This document shows, piece by piece, positions 32,236-40,332 of a stretch of 64,000 nt of DNA. The position numbers and the translations under genes were made by a program. The stretch is from Comamonadaceae bacterium ALPHA2B (lineage in GTDB: Bacteria; Pseudomonadota; Gammaproteobacteria; Burkholderiales; Burkholderiaceae_C): contig SCOE01000007.1 of the NCBI GenBank assembly GCA_005503065.1, positions 1 through 64,000 of the forward strand, written 5' to 3'. Within the stretch, counting starts at the first letter, position 1, and each line of letters begins with the position of its first letter. The notes beneath the pieces were generated by a model. It did no database searches. It was not told the DNA's origin and saw nothing but the letters and a program-made list of their open reading frames with translations.

Positions 32236-34089
32236 ATGACCGCCGACATCGCCCAGCCACCTGCCCGCCGCACCGTGCGCATCGGCGGCGCCTCGGGCTT
32301 CTGGGGCGACAGCAGCGTGGCGGCGGGGCAGCTGGTGCGCGGCGGCGCGCCGATCGACTACCTCGTCTTCGACTACCTGGCCGAGACCACCATGGCCGTG
32401 CTGGCCGGTGCGCGCCTGCGCCAACCCGAGATGGGCTGGGCCACCGATTTCGTCGAGGTCGCCATGCGCGACGTGCTGGCCGACTGCGTGGCGCGCCGCA
32501 TCCGCGTGGTGAGCAACGCCGGCGGTGTGCAGCCCGAGGCCTGCGCAGACGCATTGCGCGCGCTGGCGCGGGCGCAGGGCATCGACGTGCGCGTGGCCGT
32601 GGTGCTGGGCGACGACGTGAGCGCGCAGATGCCGGCGCTGAACGCGGCCGGCGTCGAAGACATCACGACCGGCGAACGCGTGCCCGCACGCGCGTTGAGC
32701 GCCAATGCCTACCTCGGGGCGCAGGGCATCCGCGCGGCGCTGGCGGCCGGCGCCGACGTGGTCGTCACCGGCCGCTGCGTCGACAGCGCCGTGACGCTCG
32801 GGCCGCTGTTGCACGAATTCGGCTGGGCGGCCGACGACTGGGACCGCCTCGCGGGCGGCAGCCTGGCCGGCCACGTCATCGAATGCGGCTGCCAGGCGAC
32901 GGGTGGGCTGCACACCGACTGGCAGGCAATTCCCGACTGGCCGACCATCGGCTACCCCATCGTCGACGTGGCGGAGGACGGCAGCTTCACGCTCGGCAAG
33001 CCGCCGAACACCGGCGGCGCGGTCCTGCGCGCGGCGGTGGCCGAGCAGCTGCTCTACGAGATCGGCGACCCCGCCGCGTACCTGCTGCCCGACGTGCGCT
33101 GCGACTTCACGCAGGTGCGCATCGAGCAGGTCGACGCACAGACCGTGCGCGTGAGCGGCGCGCGGGGCGGCCCGCCGCCCACGGGCTACAAGGTGTCGGC
33201 CACCGTGCTGGACGGCTGGCGCTGTGCGGGCGCGATGGTGATCGTCGGCCGCGAGGCGCCGGCCAAGGCGCGCCGCACGGCCGAAGCCATCCTGGCGCGC
33301 ACGCGGTCGCTGTTCCAGGCGCGCGGCCTGGCCGACTACACGGGCACGCACGTCGAGGTGCTCGGCACCGAATCCATCTATGGCCCGCATGCGCGCCCTG
33401 GCGCCGCCGACGCGCGCGAGGTGCTGATGCGCGTGGTGGTCGACCACGCCGACAGGAAGGCGCTCGAACTCTTCGCACGCGAGATCGCGCCCGCCGGCAC
33501 CTCGTGGTCGCCCGGCACCACCGCACCCGGCTCGATGGCGGGGCGGCCGCCGGTCGTGCCGCTGATCAAGCCCTTCGCCTTCGTGCTGCCCCGGGAGGCG
33601 GTCGCCGTGCGTGTGCGCCTGGACGGCGACGAACTGCCGCTGGCCGCTGCGCCCGGCCTGCAGGCGCCCACCGCTGCGGCACCGGTGCCGCCGCCCGGGG
33701 CGGTGGCGCTGCCGGCCGATGCGGTCGAACTGCCCCTCGTCGCCCTGGCCTGGGCGCGCAGCGGCGACAAGGGCGACATCGCCAACATCGGCGTCGTCGC
33801 GCGGCGGCCCGAGTGGCTGCCCTGGCTCTGGGCCGCGCTCACGCCCGAAGCGGTGGCGGGCTGGTTCGCCCACCTCATGACGACCCGGCAGGTCGAACGC
33901 TTCCACCTGCCCGGCATCCACGCGCTGAACCTGCTGCTGCACGGCGCGCTGGCCGGCGGCGGCCCGCGCTCGCCGCGCCTGGACCCGCTGGGCAAGGGCA
34001 TGGCGCAGATGCTGCTGGACATGCCCGTGAAAGTCCCGCCCCGCATCGCGGCGCAGGCGGCGCAAGATGCCGGCCTTGCCCACCACTGA
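32236..34089 (+). CDS. AtuA family protein (acyclic terpene utilization-like)
   Basis: 617 residues. AtuA/DUF1446 pattern: VRIGGASGFWGDSSVAAGQL, PIDYLVFDYLAETTMAVL, VVSNAGGVQPEACADALR, ADVVVTGRCVDSAVTLGPL and, near the C-terminus, LVALAWARSGDKGDIANIGV. AtuA is encoded with geranyl-CoA carboxylase genes in Pseudomonas citronellol/geraniol utilization; its biochemical role is not established. Here it precedes an esterase gene and an AraC regulator, and carboxylase genes lie about 17 kb further on. Confidence 0.93.
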   Translation: MTADIAQPPARRTVRIGGASGFWGDSSVAAGQLVRGGAPIDYLVFDYLAETTMAVLAGARLRQPEMGWATDFVEVAMRDVLADCVARRIRVVSNAGGVQPEACADALRALARAQGIDVRVAVVLGDDVSAQMPALNAAGVEDITTGERVPARALSANAYLGAQGIRAALAAGADVVVTGRCVDSAVTLGPLLHEFGWAADDWDRLAGGSLAGHVIECGCQATGGLHTDWQAIPDWPTIGYPIVDVAEDGSFTLGKPPNTGGAVLRAAVAEQLLYEIGDPAAYLLPDVRCDFTQVRIEQVDAQTVRVSGARGGPPPTGYKVSATVLDGWRCAGAMVIVGREAPAKARRTAEAILARTRSLFQARGLADYTGTHVEVLGTESIYGPHARPGAADAREVLMRVVVDHADRKALELFAREIAPAGTSWSPGTTAPGSMAGRPPVVPLIKPFAFVLPREAVAVRVRLDGDELPLAAAPGLQAPTAAAPVPPPGAVALPADAVELPLVALAWARSGDKGDIANIGVVARRPEWLPWLWAALTPEAVAGWFAHLMTTRQVERFHLPGIHALNLLLHGALAGGGPRSPRLDPLGKGMAQMLLDMPVKVPPRIAAQAAQDAGLAHH

Positions 34090-34105
34090 CCCCTGACGCG
34101 ACGCC

Positions 34106-35071
34106 ATGCTGCATCCCCAAGCCCGAGCCCTGATCGACCTCATCGAATCCCGCGGCCTGCCGCCCACCCATACGCTGCCGCCCGTCGAAGCCCGGGCCTT
34201 CTATCGCGAACGCCGCAGCTTCACGCAGCCCGATGCGCCCGAGGTTGCCGAGGTGCGCGAGCTGCGCGCGCCGGGGCCGCTGGGCGACATCCCGCTGCGC
34301 GCCTACCGCCCGCTCGGCGCCACGCCCGATGCCGTGCTGCCGGTGCTGGTGTACTACCACGGCGGTGGCTGGGTCATCGGCGACCTCGACACGCACGACG
34401 TGCTGTGCCGCGAACTGTGCAACGCCGGCGGCTGCGCCGTGGTGGCGGTCGACTACCGCATGGGGCCCGAGGTGCGCTTCCCCGGCGCCGTGAACGACGT
34501 GCTGGCCGCCACGCGCTGGGTCGCGTCGCAGGCGAAGCAGCTGCGCATCGATTCCACGCGCCTGGCGGTGGGCGGCGACAGCGCGGGCGGCAACCTCGCG
34601 GCCGTGGTGTCGATCGCCGCGCGCGACGGCGCCGACGGCCAGGGCCCGCTGCCGATCGCCTTCCAGCTCCTCATCTACCCCGGCACCGACATGCGGCGCG
34701 GCCACGCGTCGCACAGCACCAACGGCCAGGGCTATGTGCTGACGGCCGACACCATCAGCTACTTCCACGACCACTACATCGACGACGCGAAGCACGACCT
34801 GGACTGGCGCGCCTCGCCGCTGCTGGCCGAGAGCCACGCGGGGCTGCCACCCGCGCTGGTGATCACCGCCGGCTACGACCCGCTGCGCGACGAAGGGCTG
34901 GACTACGCACGCGCCCTCAGTGCTGCCGGCACGCGGGTGAGCTACGTCTGCTTCGAGCGCCAGATCCACGGCTTCATCACCATGGGCCGCGTGCTGGACG
35001 AGGCGCACACCGCGGTGGCGCTGTGTGCGGCCGAGCTGCGCCGCGCGCTGAGCGCGCCGACGCGGGGCTGA
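34106..35071 (+). CDS. Alpha/beta hydrolase, hormone-sensitive lipase family
   Basis: 321 residues. HSL-family HGGG oxyanion motif (YYHGGGW, 85-88), nucleophile Ser159 in GGDSAGGN, acid in TAGYDPLRDEG and His in FERQIHGFI. Cytosolic carboxylesterase on short- to medium-chain esters. It starts 16 bases after the AtuA-like gene, so the two likely form an operon; hydrolysis of a terpene ester or branched ester to feed CoA activation is plausible but unproven. Confidence 0.92.
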   Translation: MLHPQARALIDLIESRGLPPTHTLPPVEARAFYRERRSFTQPDAPEVAEVRELRAPGPLGDIPLRAYRPLGATPDAVLPVLVYYHGGGWVIGDLDTHDVLCRELCNAGGCAVVAVDYRMGPEVRFPGAVNDVLAATRWVASQAKQLRIDSTRLAVGGDSAGGNLAAVVSIAARDGADGQGPLPIAFQLLIYPGTDMRRGHASHSTNGQGYVLTADTISYFHDHYIDDAKHDLDWRASPLLAESHAGLPPALVITAGYDPLRDEGLDYARALSAAGTRVSYVCFERQIHGFITMGRVLDEAHTAVALCAAELRRALSAPTRG

Positions 35072-35313
35072 GCCGCATGCGGCGTCGCACGGCCCGTCCA
35101 AAAATCGTCCGTTTCGACGACGCCGTGCCGCACAGGCGCCTGAACAATCGCGGCGCGCCGGGGCCGTGGGCCGAGCCCACTAGGGAAAGCACCGGCGTGC
35201 GCAGGCCCCACGTGGCAGGGGCCGTCGATACGATCCGCCGGACCGCGCCGGCGTGCCGGTGCGGGACGCGGTGGGCCGAGTGTCTTGAGAAGAACCCGAG
35301 GAGACCGAGCAGC

Positions 35314-36126
35314 ATGCAGACGACCAGGGTGGTGCAGGCCGATGGCGGCGAGCGCCTGATGTGGCTGACGACGACACGCGTGTTCTATGCCGGCCTGCTG
35401 GGCGCGGCGAGCGAACGCAACTTCGGCGGCTACGGCATCTACGTGTCGCCGCGCGGCCTGCCCAACCGCATCCGCATCGGCGGCGGGGCCTGGCAGTCGG
35501 GCGAGCTGTTCGTCGTGCCGCCGCAGGTGCCGCACCGCGTGGAGAGCGCCGAGCCGCTGATCCTCAACCTGCTGGTCGAGGCCGATGCGGCCGATCCCGA
35601 TGCGCTGCCGGCCGTGCTGCGGCATTGCGGCCCGGTCCAGGATGCGGCCTTCGTGCGCCGCGTGCGCTCGGCCCATGCGCACCTGCTGCACGCGTCCGGC
35701 CGCGAGTGCTTCGACAGCTTCGACTTCGATCGCCTGTTCTTCGGCGAGGCGCTGGCGCCGCGGCCGATGGATGCGCGCATCCGCCGCATCGTCGAGCGCG
35801 TGAACGCCGACCCGGCCGCAGCGCGATCGGCCGAGCAGTGCGCCGACGACGTGCACCTGTCCTTCTCGCGCTTCCTGCACCTGTTCAAGGCGCAGACGGG
35901 CATGACCTACCGGGCCTTCCGCGCCTGGAAGCGTGCGCGCAGCCTGCTGCGCTACGTGCGCGAGTCGGCCAGCCTCACCGACATCGCGCTCGACGCCGGG
36001 TATCCCGACTCCACGCACTTCAGCCACTCGATCCGGCAGATCTACGGGCTGAAGCCCAGCGACATCGTCGCCGGCTCGCGGCGCCTGGCGCTGCACGACG
36101 CCGCGGGCAGGGTGCTATGCAATTGA
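35314..36126 (+). CDS. AraC family transcriptional regulator
   Basis: 270 residues from MQTTRVVQADGGE. N-terminal cupin-like sensor (YVSPRGLPNRIRIGGGAW, VVPPQVPHRVES) and C-terminal two-HTH AraC domain (CADDVHLSFSRFLHLFKAQTG, SLTDIALDAGYPDSTHFSHS, IYGLKPSDI). Lies between the esterase and the livH gene in the same direction and likely controls one or both sets. Odd: its last codons (VLCN, stop) overlap a dispersed repeat copy. Confidence 0.9.
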   Translation: MQTTRVVQADGGERLMWLTTTRVFYAGLLGAASERNFGGYGIYVSPRGLPNRIRIGGGAWQSGELFVVPPQVPHRVESAEPLILNLLVEADAADPDALPAVLRHCGPVQDAAFVRRVRSAHAHLLHASGRECFDSFDFDRLFFGEALAPRPMDARIRRIVERVNADPAAARSAEQCADDVHLSFSRFLHLFKAQTGMTYRAFRAWKRARSLLRYVRESASLTDIALDAGYPDSTHFSHSIRQIYGLKPSDIVAGSRRLALHDAAGRVLCN

Positions 36127-36180
36127 TTGCTGCTCGCGCCCGTTGCGTGGGCGTTACGAGCCGATTTGGCTTGAAGTCCT
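36111..36180 (+). repeat. Dispersed GATAGC repeat, copy R4 (degenerate)
   Basis: TGCTATGCAATTGATTGC, then ATTGCTGC followed by 15 bases and GGGCGTT, then CGAGCCGATTTGGCTTGAA. Shares ...GCCGATTTG...TTCAA/TTGAA downstream block with copy R3. Overlaps the 3' end of the AraC gene and fills most of the gap to livH. Confidence 0.7.
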
Positions 36181-36198
36181 GAGCGGAGGGCCAGCGCT

Positions 36199-37074
36199 TT
36201 GCAAGTCCTCCAGCTTCTGCTCTCGGGCATTGCGCAAGGCTGCATCTACGGCCTCATCGCGCTGGGCTTCGTGCTGATCTACAAGGCCACCGAAACCGTG
36301 AGCTTCGCGCAGGGCGACCTGATGATGCTCGGCGCCTTCACCGCCTTCGCGGGCATGACGCTCTTCGGCCTGCCCTTCTGGTTCGCGGCCATCCTGGCCG
36401 TGGTGGCGATGGCGGCCTTCGGCATGCTGGTCGAACTGGCAGTGATCCGGCCCATCCTCGGCCAGCCGCAGTTCTCGATCGTGATGCTCACCATCGGCAT
36501 CGGTTACGTGCTGCGCGGGCTCATCACCATGGTGCCGGGCATCGGCACCGAGACGCACACGCTGCCCGTGCCCTACAAGGACCAGGTCTGGAAGCTTGGT
36601 GGCCTGGTGGTGAACGTGGAGCAGGCGGTGGTGATCGGCGCCACGGCGGTGCTGTGCGTGCTGCTGTTCGCCATGTTCCGCTACAGCAAGCTGGGCATCG
36701 CGATGCAGGCGAGCTCGCAGAACCAGCTCGCGGCCTACTACATGGGCATCCCCGTGAAGCGGCTCAACGGGCTGGTGTGGGGCCTGGCGGCGGCGGTGGC
36801 GACGGTGGCCGGCATGCTGCTGGCGCCCATCACCTTCGTGCACGCCAACATGGGGCTGATCGGGCTCAAGGCCTTCCCCGCCGCTGTGGTGGGCGGCTTC
36901 GGCAGCCTGCCGGGCGCGATCGTCGGCGGGCTGGTGATCGGGGTGGTGGAGTCCTTTGCCGGTTTCTACCTGCCCGACGGCTTCAAGGACACGGCACCGT
37001 ACATCGTGGTGCTGGCGATGCTGATGCTCAAGCCGAACGGGCTGTTCGGCGAGAAGCTGCGCAAGAAGGTTTGA
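36199..37074 (+). CDS. livH: Branched-chain-type ABC permease LivH
   Basis: 291 residues; TTG start at 36199 (MQVLQLLL) preceded by GCGGAGGG, the only start with a ribosome site, giving the usual LivH length. Eight or so membrane segments; typical GIAQGCIYGLIALGFVLIYK, FAQGDLMMLGAF and AFPAAVVGGFGSLPGAIVGG. Half of the Liv-type channel in the inner membrane. A CoA ligase gene in this set suggests an organic acid rather than an amino acid substrate. Confidence 0.92.
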   Translation: MQVLQLLLSGIAQGCIYGLIALGFVLIYKATETVSFAQGDLMMLGAFTAFAGMTLFGLPFWFAAILAVVAMAAFGMLVELAVIRPILGQPQFSIVMLTIGIGYVLRGLITMVPGIGTETHTLPVPYKDQVWKLGGLVVNVEQAVVIGATAVLCVLLFAMFRYSKLGIAMQASSQNQLAAYYMGIPVKRLNGLVWGLAAAVATVAGMLLAPITFVHANMGLIGLKAFPAAVVGGFGSLPGAIVGGLVIGVVESFAGFYLPDGFKDTAPYIVVLAMLMLKPNGLFGEKLRKKV

Positions 37075-37086
37075 AGGCAGGTTGCG

Positions 37087-38163
37087 ATGCGCTACATCTT
37101 CAAGACCAGCTACGCGCAGGACATCGCGCTCGCCAAGCATGGCGGCCACCGCTTCTGGTATTCGGCGCTCGGCGTGGTGCTGCTGGCCGCGCCCTGGCTG
37201 CTCGACGAGTACTGGCTCGCGCAGCTGAACTTCGTGCTCATCTATTCGGTGGTCGGCCTGGGGCTGATGCTGCTGGCGGGCTTCACGGGCCAGTTCTCGA
37301 TCGGGCACGCGGCCTTCCTGGGCACCGGTGCGTACACGCAGGGGGTGCTGACCAACATGGGCGTGCCCTTCCCGCTGGCGATGGTGGCGGCGGCGCTGCT
37401 GTCGGCGGGCGTGGGCGTGGTGGTGGCCATGCCGGCATTGCGCGTCAAGGGCATCTACCTGGGCATCGCCACGCTGGCCTTCGGTTTCATCGTCGAGGAG
37501 GTGTTCGCCCGCTGGGAGAGCGTCACCGGCGGCAACGCCGGGCTGCACGTGAAGTCGCCGAAGCTCTTCGGGCTGGACTTCGGCAGCGGCGAGGCCTTCT
37601 ACTTCGTGTGCCTGCTCACCACGGTGCTGTGCACGCTGGGCGTGCTCAACCTGCTGCGCGCACCCACCGGCCGCGCCTTCGTCGCGATTCGCGATTCGGA
37701 GATCTCGGCGCAGAGCATGGGCATCCACCTGGCGCGCTACAAGACGCTGTCGTTCGCGATCTCCGCCGCGCTGGCCGGGCTGGGTGGTGCGCTGTATGCG
37801 CACAAGATCAGCTTTCTCTCGCCCGACCAGTTCAGCATCCTGCAGTCCATCGACCTGCTGCTGCTGGTGGTGATCGGCGGGCTGGGATCGGTGCACGGCG
37901 TGTTCCTCGGCGCGATCTTCCTGATCTCGATGCCGCAGCTGATCTCGCTGTCCAAGGACTGGCTGCCCCCGGTCATCGGGCAGGCGCCCGGACTGCAGGG
38001 CCTGGTCTACGGCCTGGTGCTGATCGCCTTCGTGCTCTTCGAGCCGATGGGCCTGTACGGGCGCTGGCTGAAGGTGCGCACCTACCTGCAGCTGTTCCCG
38101 TTCTACCGCCGCGGCATGTTCAAGCGGCAGAAGTCGTTCACCAAGTCGGATCGGCTGAAATGA
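37087..38163 (+). CDS. livM: Branched-chain-type ABC permease LivM
   Basis: 358 residues. LivM pattern: YSVVGLGLMLLAGFTGQFSI, GHAAFLGTGAYTQGVLTN, APTGRAFVAIRDSEISAQSM, ALAGLGGALYAHKISFLSPD and GGLGSVHGVFLGAIF. Second membrane subunit, pairing with LivH. Stop overlaps the livG start by 4 bases (ATGA). Confidence 0.93.
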   Translation: MRYIFKTSYAQDIALAKHGGHRFWYSALGVVLLAAPWLLDEYWLAQLNFVLIYSVVGLGLMLLAGFTGQFSIGHAAFLGTGAYTQGVLTNMGVPFPLAMVAAALLSAGVGVVVAMPALRVKGIYLGIATLAFGFIVEEVFARWESVTGGNAGLHVKSPKLFGLDFGSGEAFYFVCLLTTVLCTLGVLNLLRAPTGRAFVAIRDSEISAQSMGIHLARYKTLSFAISAALAGLGGALYAHKISFLSPDQFSILQSIDLLLLVVIGGLGSVHGVFLGAIFLISMPQLISLSKDWLPPVIGQAPGLQGLVYGLVLIAFVLFEPMGLYGRWLKVRTYLQLFPFYRRGMFKRQKSFTKSDRLK

Positions 38164-38981
38164 GCCGGGACATTCTGCTGTCCGCCCAGGACCTGAGCGT
38201 GCGCTTCGGCGGCGTGCTGGCCGTCAACAAGGTGAGCTTCGAGGTGCGGCGTGGCGAGGTGTTCACGCTGATCGGGCCCAACGGTGCGGGCAAGACGACG
38301 GTGTTCAACCTCATCAGCCGCATCTACCAGCCGACCACCGGCCAGATCACCTGGCATGGCGGCCCGGCATCCGGTGGGCCGCTGAAGCTCACCGACCAGC
38401 CGCCGCACGCCATCGCGGCGCTGGGCATCGCGCGCACCTTCCAGAACATCGAGCTGTTCGAGCATGCGACGGTGCTGCACAACCTGCTGATCGGCCGCCA
38501 CACGCACCGCGCGACGGGCTTCTTCGGCGAGCTGTTCTTCACCGCCGCCACGCGGCGCGCCGAGATCGCCGCGCGCGAGAAGGCCGAGCAGGTGATCGAG
38601 CTGCTCGACCTCCAGCACCACCGCGATTCGCTGGTGGCGGGGCTGCCCTACGGCGTGCGCAAGGTGGTGGAGCTGGCGCGTGCGCTGTGCACCGAGCCCA
38701 AGCTGCTGCTGCTCGATGAGCCATCCTCTGGCCTGAACGTGGAGGAGACGGCCGACATGGCCTTCTGGATCCAGGACATCCAGCACGAGCTGGGCATTTC
38801 GGTGCTGATGGTGGAGCACGACATGACGCTGGTGTCGAAGGTGTCGGACCGCGTGCTGGCGATGAACCAGGGCGAGGTGCTGGCGATGGGGTCGTCGCGT
38901 GAGGTGCAGTCGGACCCGAAGGTGGTCGAGGCGTACCTTGGGACGATCGAGGACGTGAGCAGCTTGCGGAGGGCGGCATGA
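38160..38981 (+). CDS. livG: Branched-chain-type ABC ATPase LivG
   Basis: 273 residues. Walker A GPNGAGKT (39-46), FQNIELF after the Q-loop position, signature LPYGVRKVVELARAL (the LivG variant of LSGG), Walker B LLLLDEPSSGLN and HD-switch VEHDMTLVSKVSDRV. One of two ATPases energising LivHM. Normally followed directly by livF; here 577 bases of palindromic repeats intervene. Confidence 0.94.
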   Translation: MSRDILLSAQDLSVRFGGVLAVNKVSFEVRRGEVFTLIGPNGAGKTTVFNLISRIYQPTTGQITWHGGPASGGPLKLTDQPPHAIAALGIARTFQNIELFEHATVLHNLLIGRHTHRATGFFGELFFTAATRRAEIAAREKAEQVIELLDLQHHRDSLVAGLPYGVRKVVELARALCTEPKLLLLDEPSSGLNVEETADMAFWIQDIQHELGISVLMVEHDMTLVSKVSDRVLAMNQGEVLAMGSSREVQSDPKVVEAYLGTIEDVSSLRRAA

Positions 38982-39055
38982 TGGGTTCGGACATGTCGTG
39001 GGCCGTGGGCCGTCCGCCCGTCATGCGCCGCCGGCCCTGCGATGCCGGTGCGCCG

Positions 39056-39191
39056 GCCCCCTTCGGGGGCTTCCCTGCGATGCTCGGCCGGGGCTCGCGT
39101 CGCAGAACTCGCTGCGTTCACTTCGTTCACTCCGCTCAGACAGCTGCGACGAGTCAGTGCACGAAGCACGCCTGTCCTTCGGCAGGCGTGC
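39056..39191 (-). repeat. Structured GAGCG repeat, copy A
   Basis: Read on the minus strand: hairpin GCACGCCTG/CAGGCGTGC (39191-39166), stem CGTCGCAG (39151-39144) ... CTGCGACG (39105-39098) enclosing TGAGCG, two 9-base GTGAACG units and AGCGAGTT, then CGAGCATCGCAGGGAAG, then hairpin GCCCCC-GAA-GGGGGC (39070-39056). Similarity to copy B continues further outward on the hairpin-1 side. Confidence 0.85.
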
Positions 39192-39384
39192 GTCGCCCCG
39201 GCCTGCGCTTCTCGGCGGCGCACAAGGCATCGCATGGCCGGCGGCGCATGCCGGGCTCCGAGGTGGCGCGCACGCCGCGCCTCTTGCAGGGCACTGCCGC
39301 AAACCCGCTTGATTCGGGCGCAATGTGTCCACGGCGCGGGGCGGCAGGCAGCGGGGAGCGAATCGGCGCGGCCGAGCAGCGCAG

Positions 39385-39479
39385 CCAGGCGGGGGAAAAG
39401 AAGGACGCATGTCTGAGCGAAGCGAGTTTGCGTCCTTCCCCCGCCTGGCGAGCAGCGCAGGGAAGTCGCCGCAGGCGAC
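39385..39479 (+). repeat. Structured GAGCG repeat, copy C
   Basis: Stem arms CCAGGCGGGGGAA (39385-39397) and AAGGACGCA (39401-39409) pair with TGCGTCCTT (39429-39437) and TTCCCCCGCCTGG (39436-39448). The loop contains TGAGCGAAGCGAGTT, lacking the two 9-base units of copies A and B. It is followed by CGAGCAGCGCAGGGAAG and hairpin GTCGCC-GCA-GGCGAC (39465-39479). Confidence 0.85.
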
Positions 39480-39558
39480 CCGCGGCGTTTGAGCGGACCG
39501 GTGCCTGCCGTCCCGCGCCGGCGCGCCCCTCATGTGACTTGTCGGAAGGCGCCTCAGC

Positions 39559-40332
39559 ATGAGCACCGAAGTCCTCCAACTGCTCAACGTCGAGAGCGCC
39601 TACGGCCCCATCAAGGCCATCCGCGGCGTGAGCCTGAGGGTGCGCCAGGGCGAGATCGCCACCGTGCTGGGCAGCAACGGCGCGGGCAAGACGACGATCC
39701 TCAAGACCATCTCGGGCATCATCGACCCGCGCAAAGGGTCGATCCACTTCAAGGGCCTGGACATCACCGCCAAGGACCCGGCCTTCATCGTGCAGCAGGG
39801 CCTGTCGCACGTGCCCGAGGGGCGCGAGGTGTTCCCGCTGCTGTCGGTGAAGGACAACCTGCTCATGGGCGCCTACACCCGCAGCGACCGCGACGGCGTC
39901 GCGCGCGACATCGAGACGGTGTTCGGCTACTTCCCCATCCTGCGCGAGCGCGCCGCGCAGGATGCGGGCCTGCTCTCGGGCGGGCAGCAGCAGATGCTCG
40001 CCATCTCGCGCGCCATCATGGCCGCGCCGCAGCTCATCCTGCTCGACGAACCTTCGCTCGGCCTCTCGCCCAAGCTCACCAAGGAGATCTTCGAGATCGT
40101 CGTGCGCATCAACCGCGAGCGCGGCACCACCATCCTGCTGGTCGAGCAGAACGCCAACATGGCCCTCAACGCCGCCGACCATGGCTACGTGCTCGAGAAC
40201 GGACGCATCGTCATGGAAGACACCTGCGAGCGCCTGCGCGAGAAGGACGACATCAAGGAGTTCTACCTCGGCCTGCAGGACGAAGGCGCTCGCGGCGAGC
40301 GCCGCTGGAAAAAGAAGAAGACCTGGCGATGA
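39559..40332 (+). CDS. livF: Branched-chain-type ABC ATPase LivF
   Basis: 257 residues. Walker A LGSNGAGKTT (residues 37-46), FIVQQGLSHVPEGREVFP, signature LLSGGQQQMLAISRAIM, Walker B LILLDEPSLGLSP, VEQNANMALNAADHG. Slightly long at the C-terminus with a basic tail (RRWKKKKTWR). Second ATPase of the Liv set; stop overlaps the CoA ligase start by 4 bases, showing translational coupling to that enzyme. Confidence 0.94.
   Translation: MSTEVLQLLNVESAYGPIKAIRGVSLRVRQGEIATVLGSNGAGKTTILKTISGIIDPRKGSIHFKGLDITAKDPAFIVQQGLSHVPEGREVFPLLSVKDNLLMGAYTRSDRDGVARDIETVFGYFPILRERAAQDAGLLSGGQQQMLAISRAIMAAPQLILLDEPSLGLSPKLTKEIFEIVVRINRERGTTILLVEQNANMALNAADHGYVLENGRIVMEDTCERLREKDDIKEFYLGLQDEGARGERRWKKKKTWR

Larger units (their letters stand above)
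38982..39558. repeat. livG-livF gap filled by structured palindromic repeats
   Basis: 577 bases without a convincing gene. Holds two copies of a structured repeat in head-to-head orientation: copy A (minus, 39056-39191) and copy C (plus, 39385-39479). Short frames here are products of the repeats and of GC bias. The rest shows no recognised content. Whether transcription of livF continues through these stems is unclear. Confidence 0.8.

Noticed and set aside
30292-34167. 1291-codon minus-strand frame
   Set aside because: Covers the AtuA-like gene in antisense and runs out of frame through the propeller lipoprotein; composition is shadow-like.
38978-39562. Short frames in the livG-livF gap
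   Set aside because: They translate palindromic repeats; the peptide likeness to frames at 43.7 kb reflects the repeated DNA, not a protein family.
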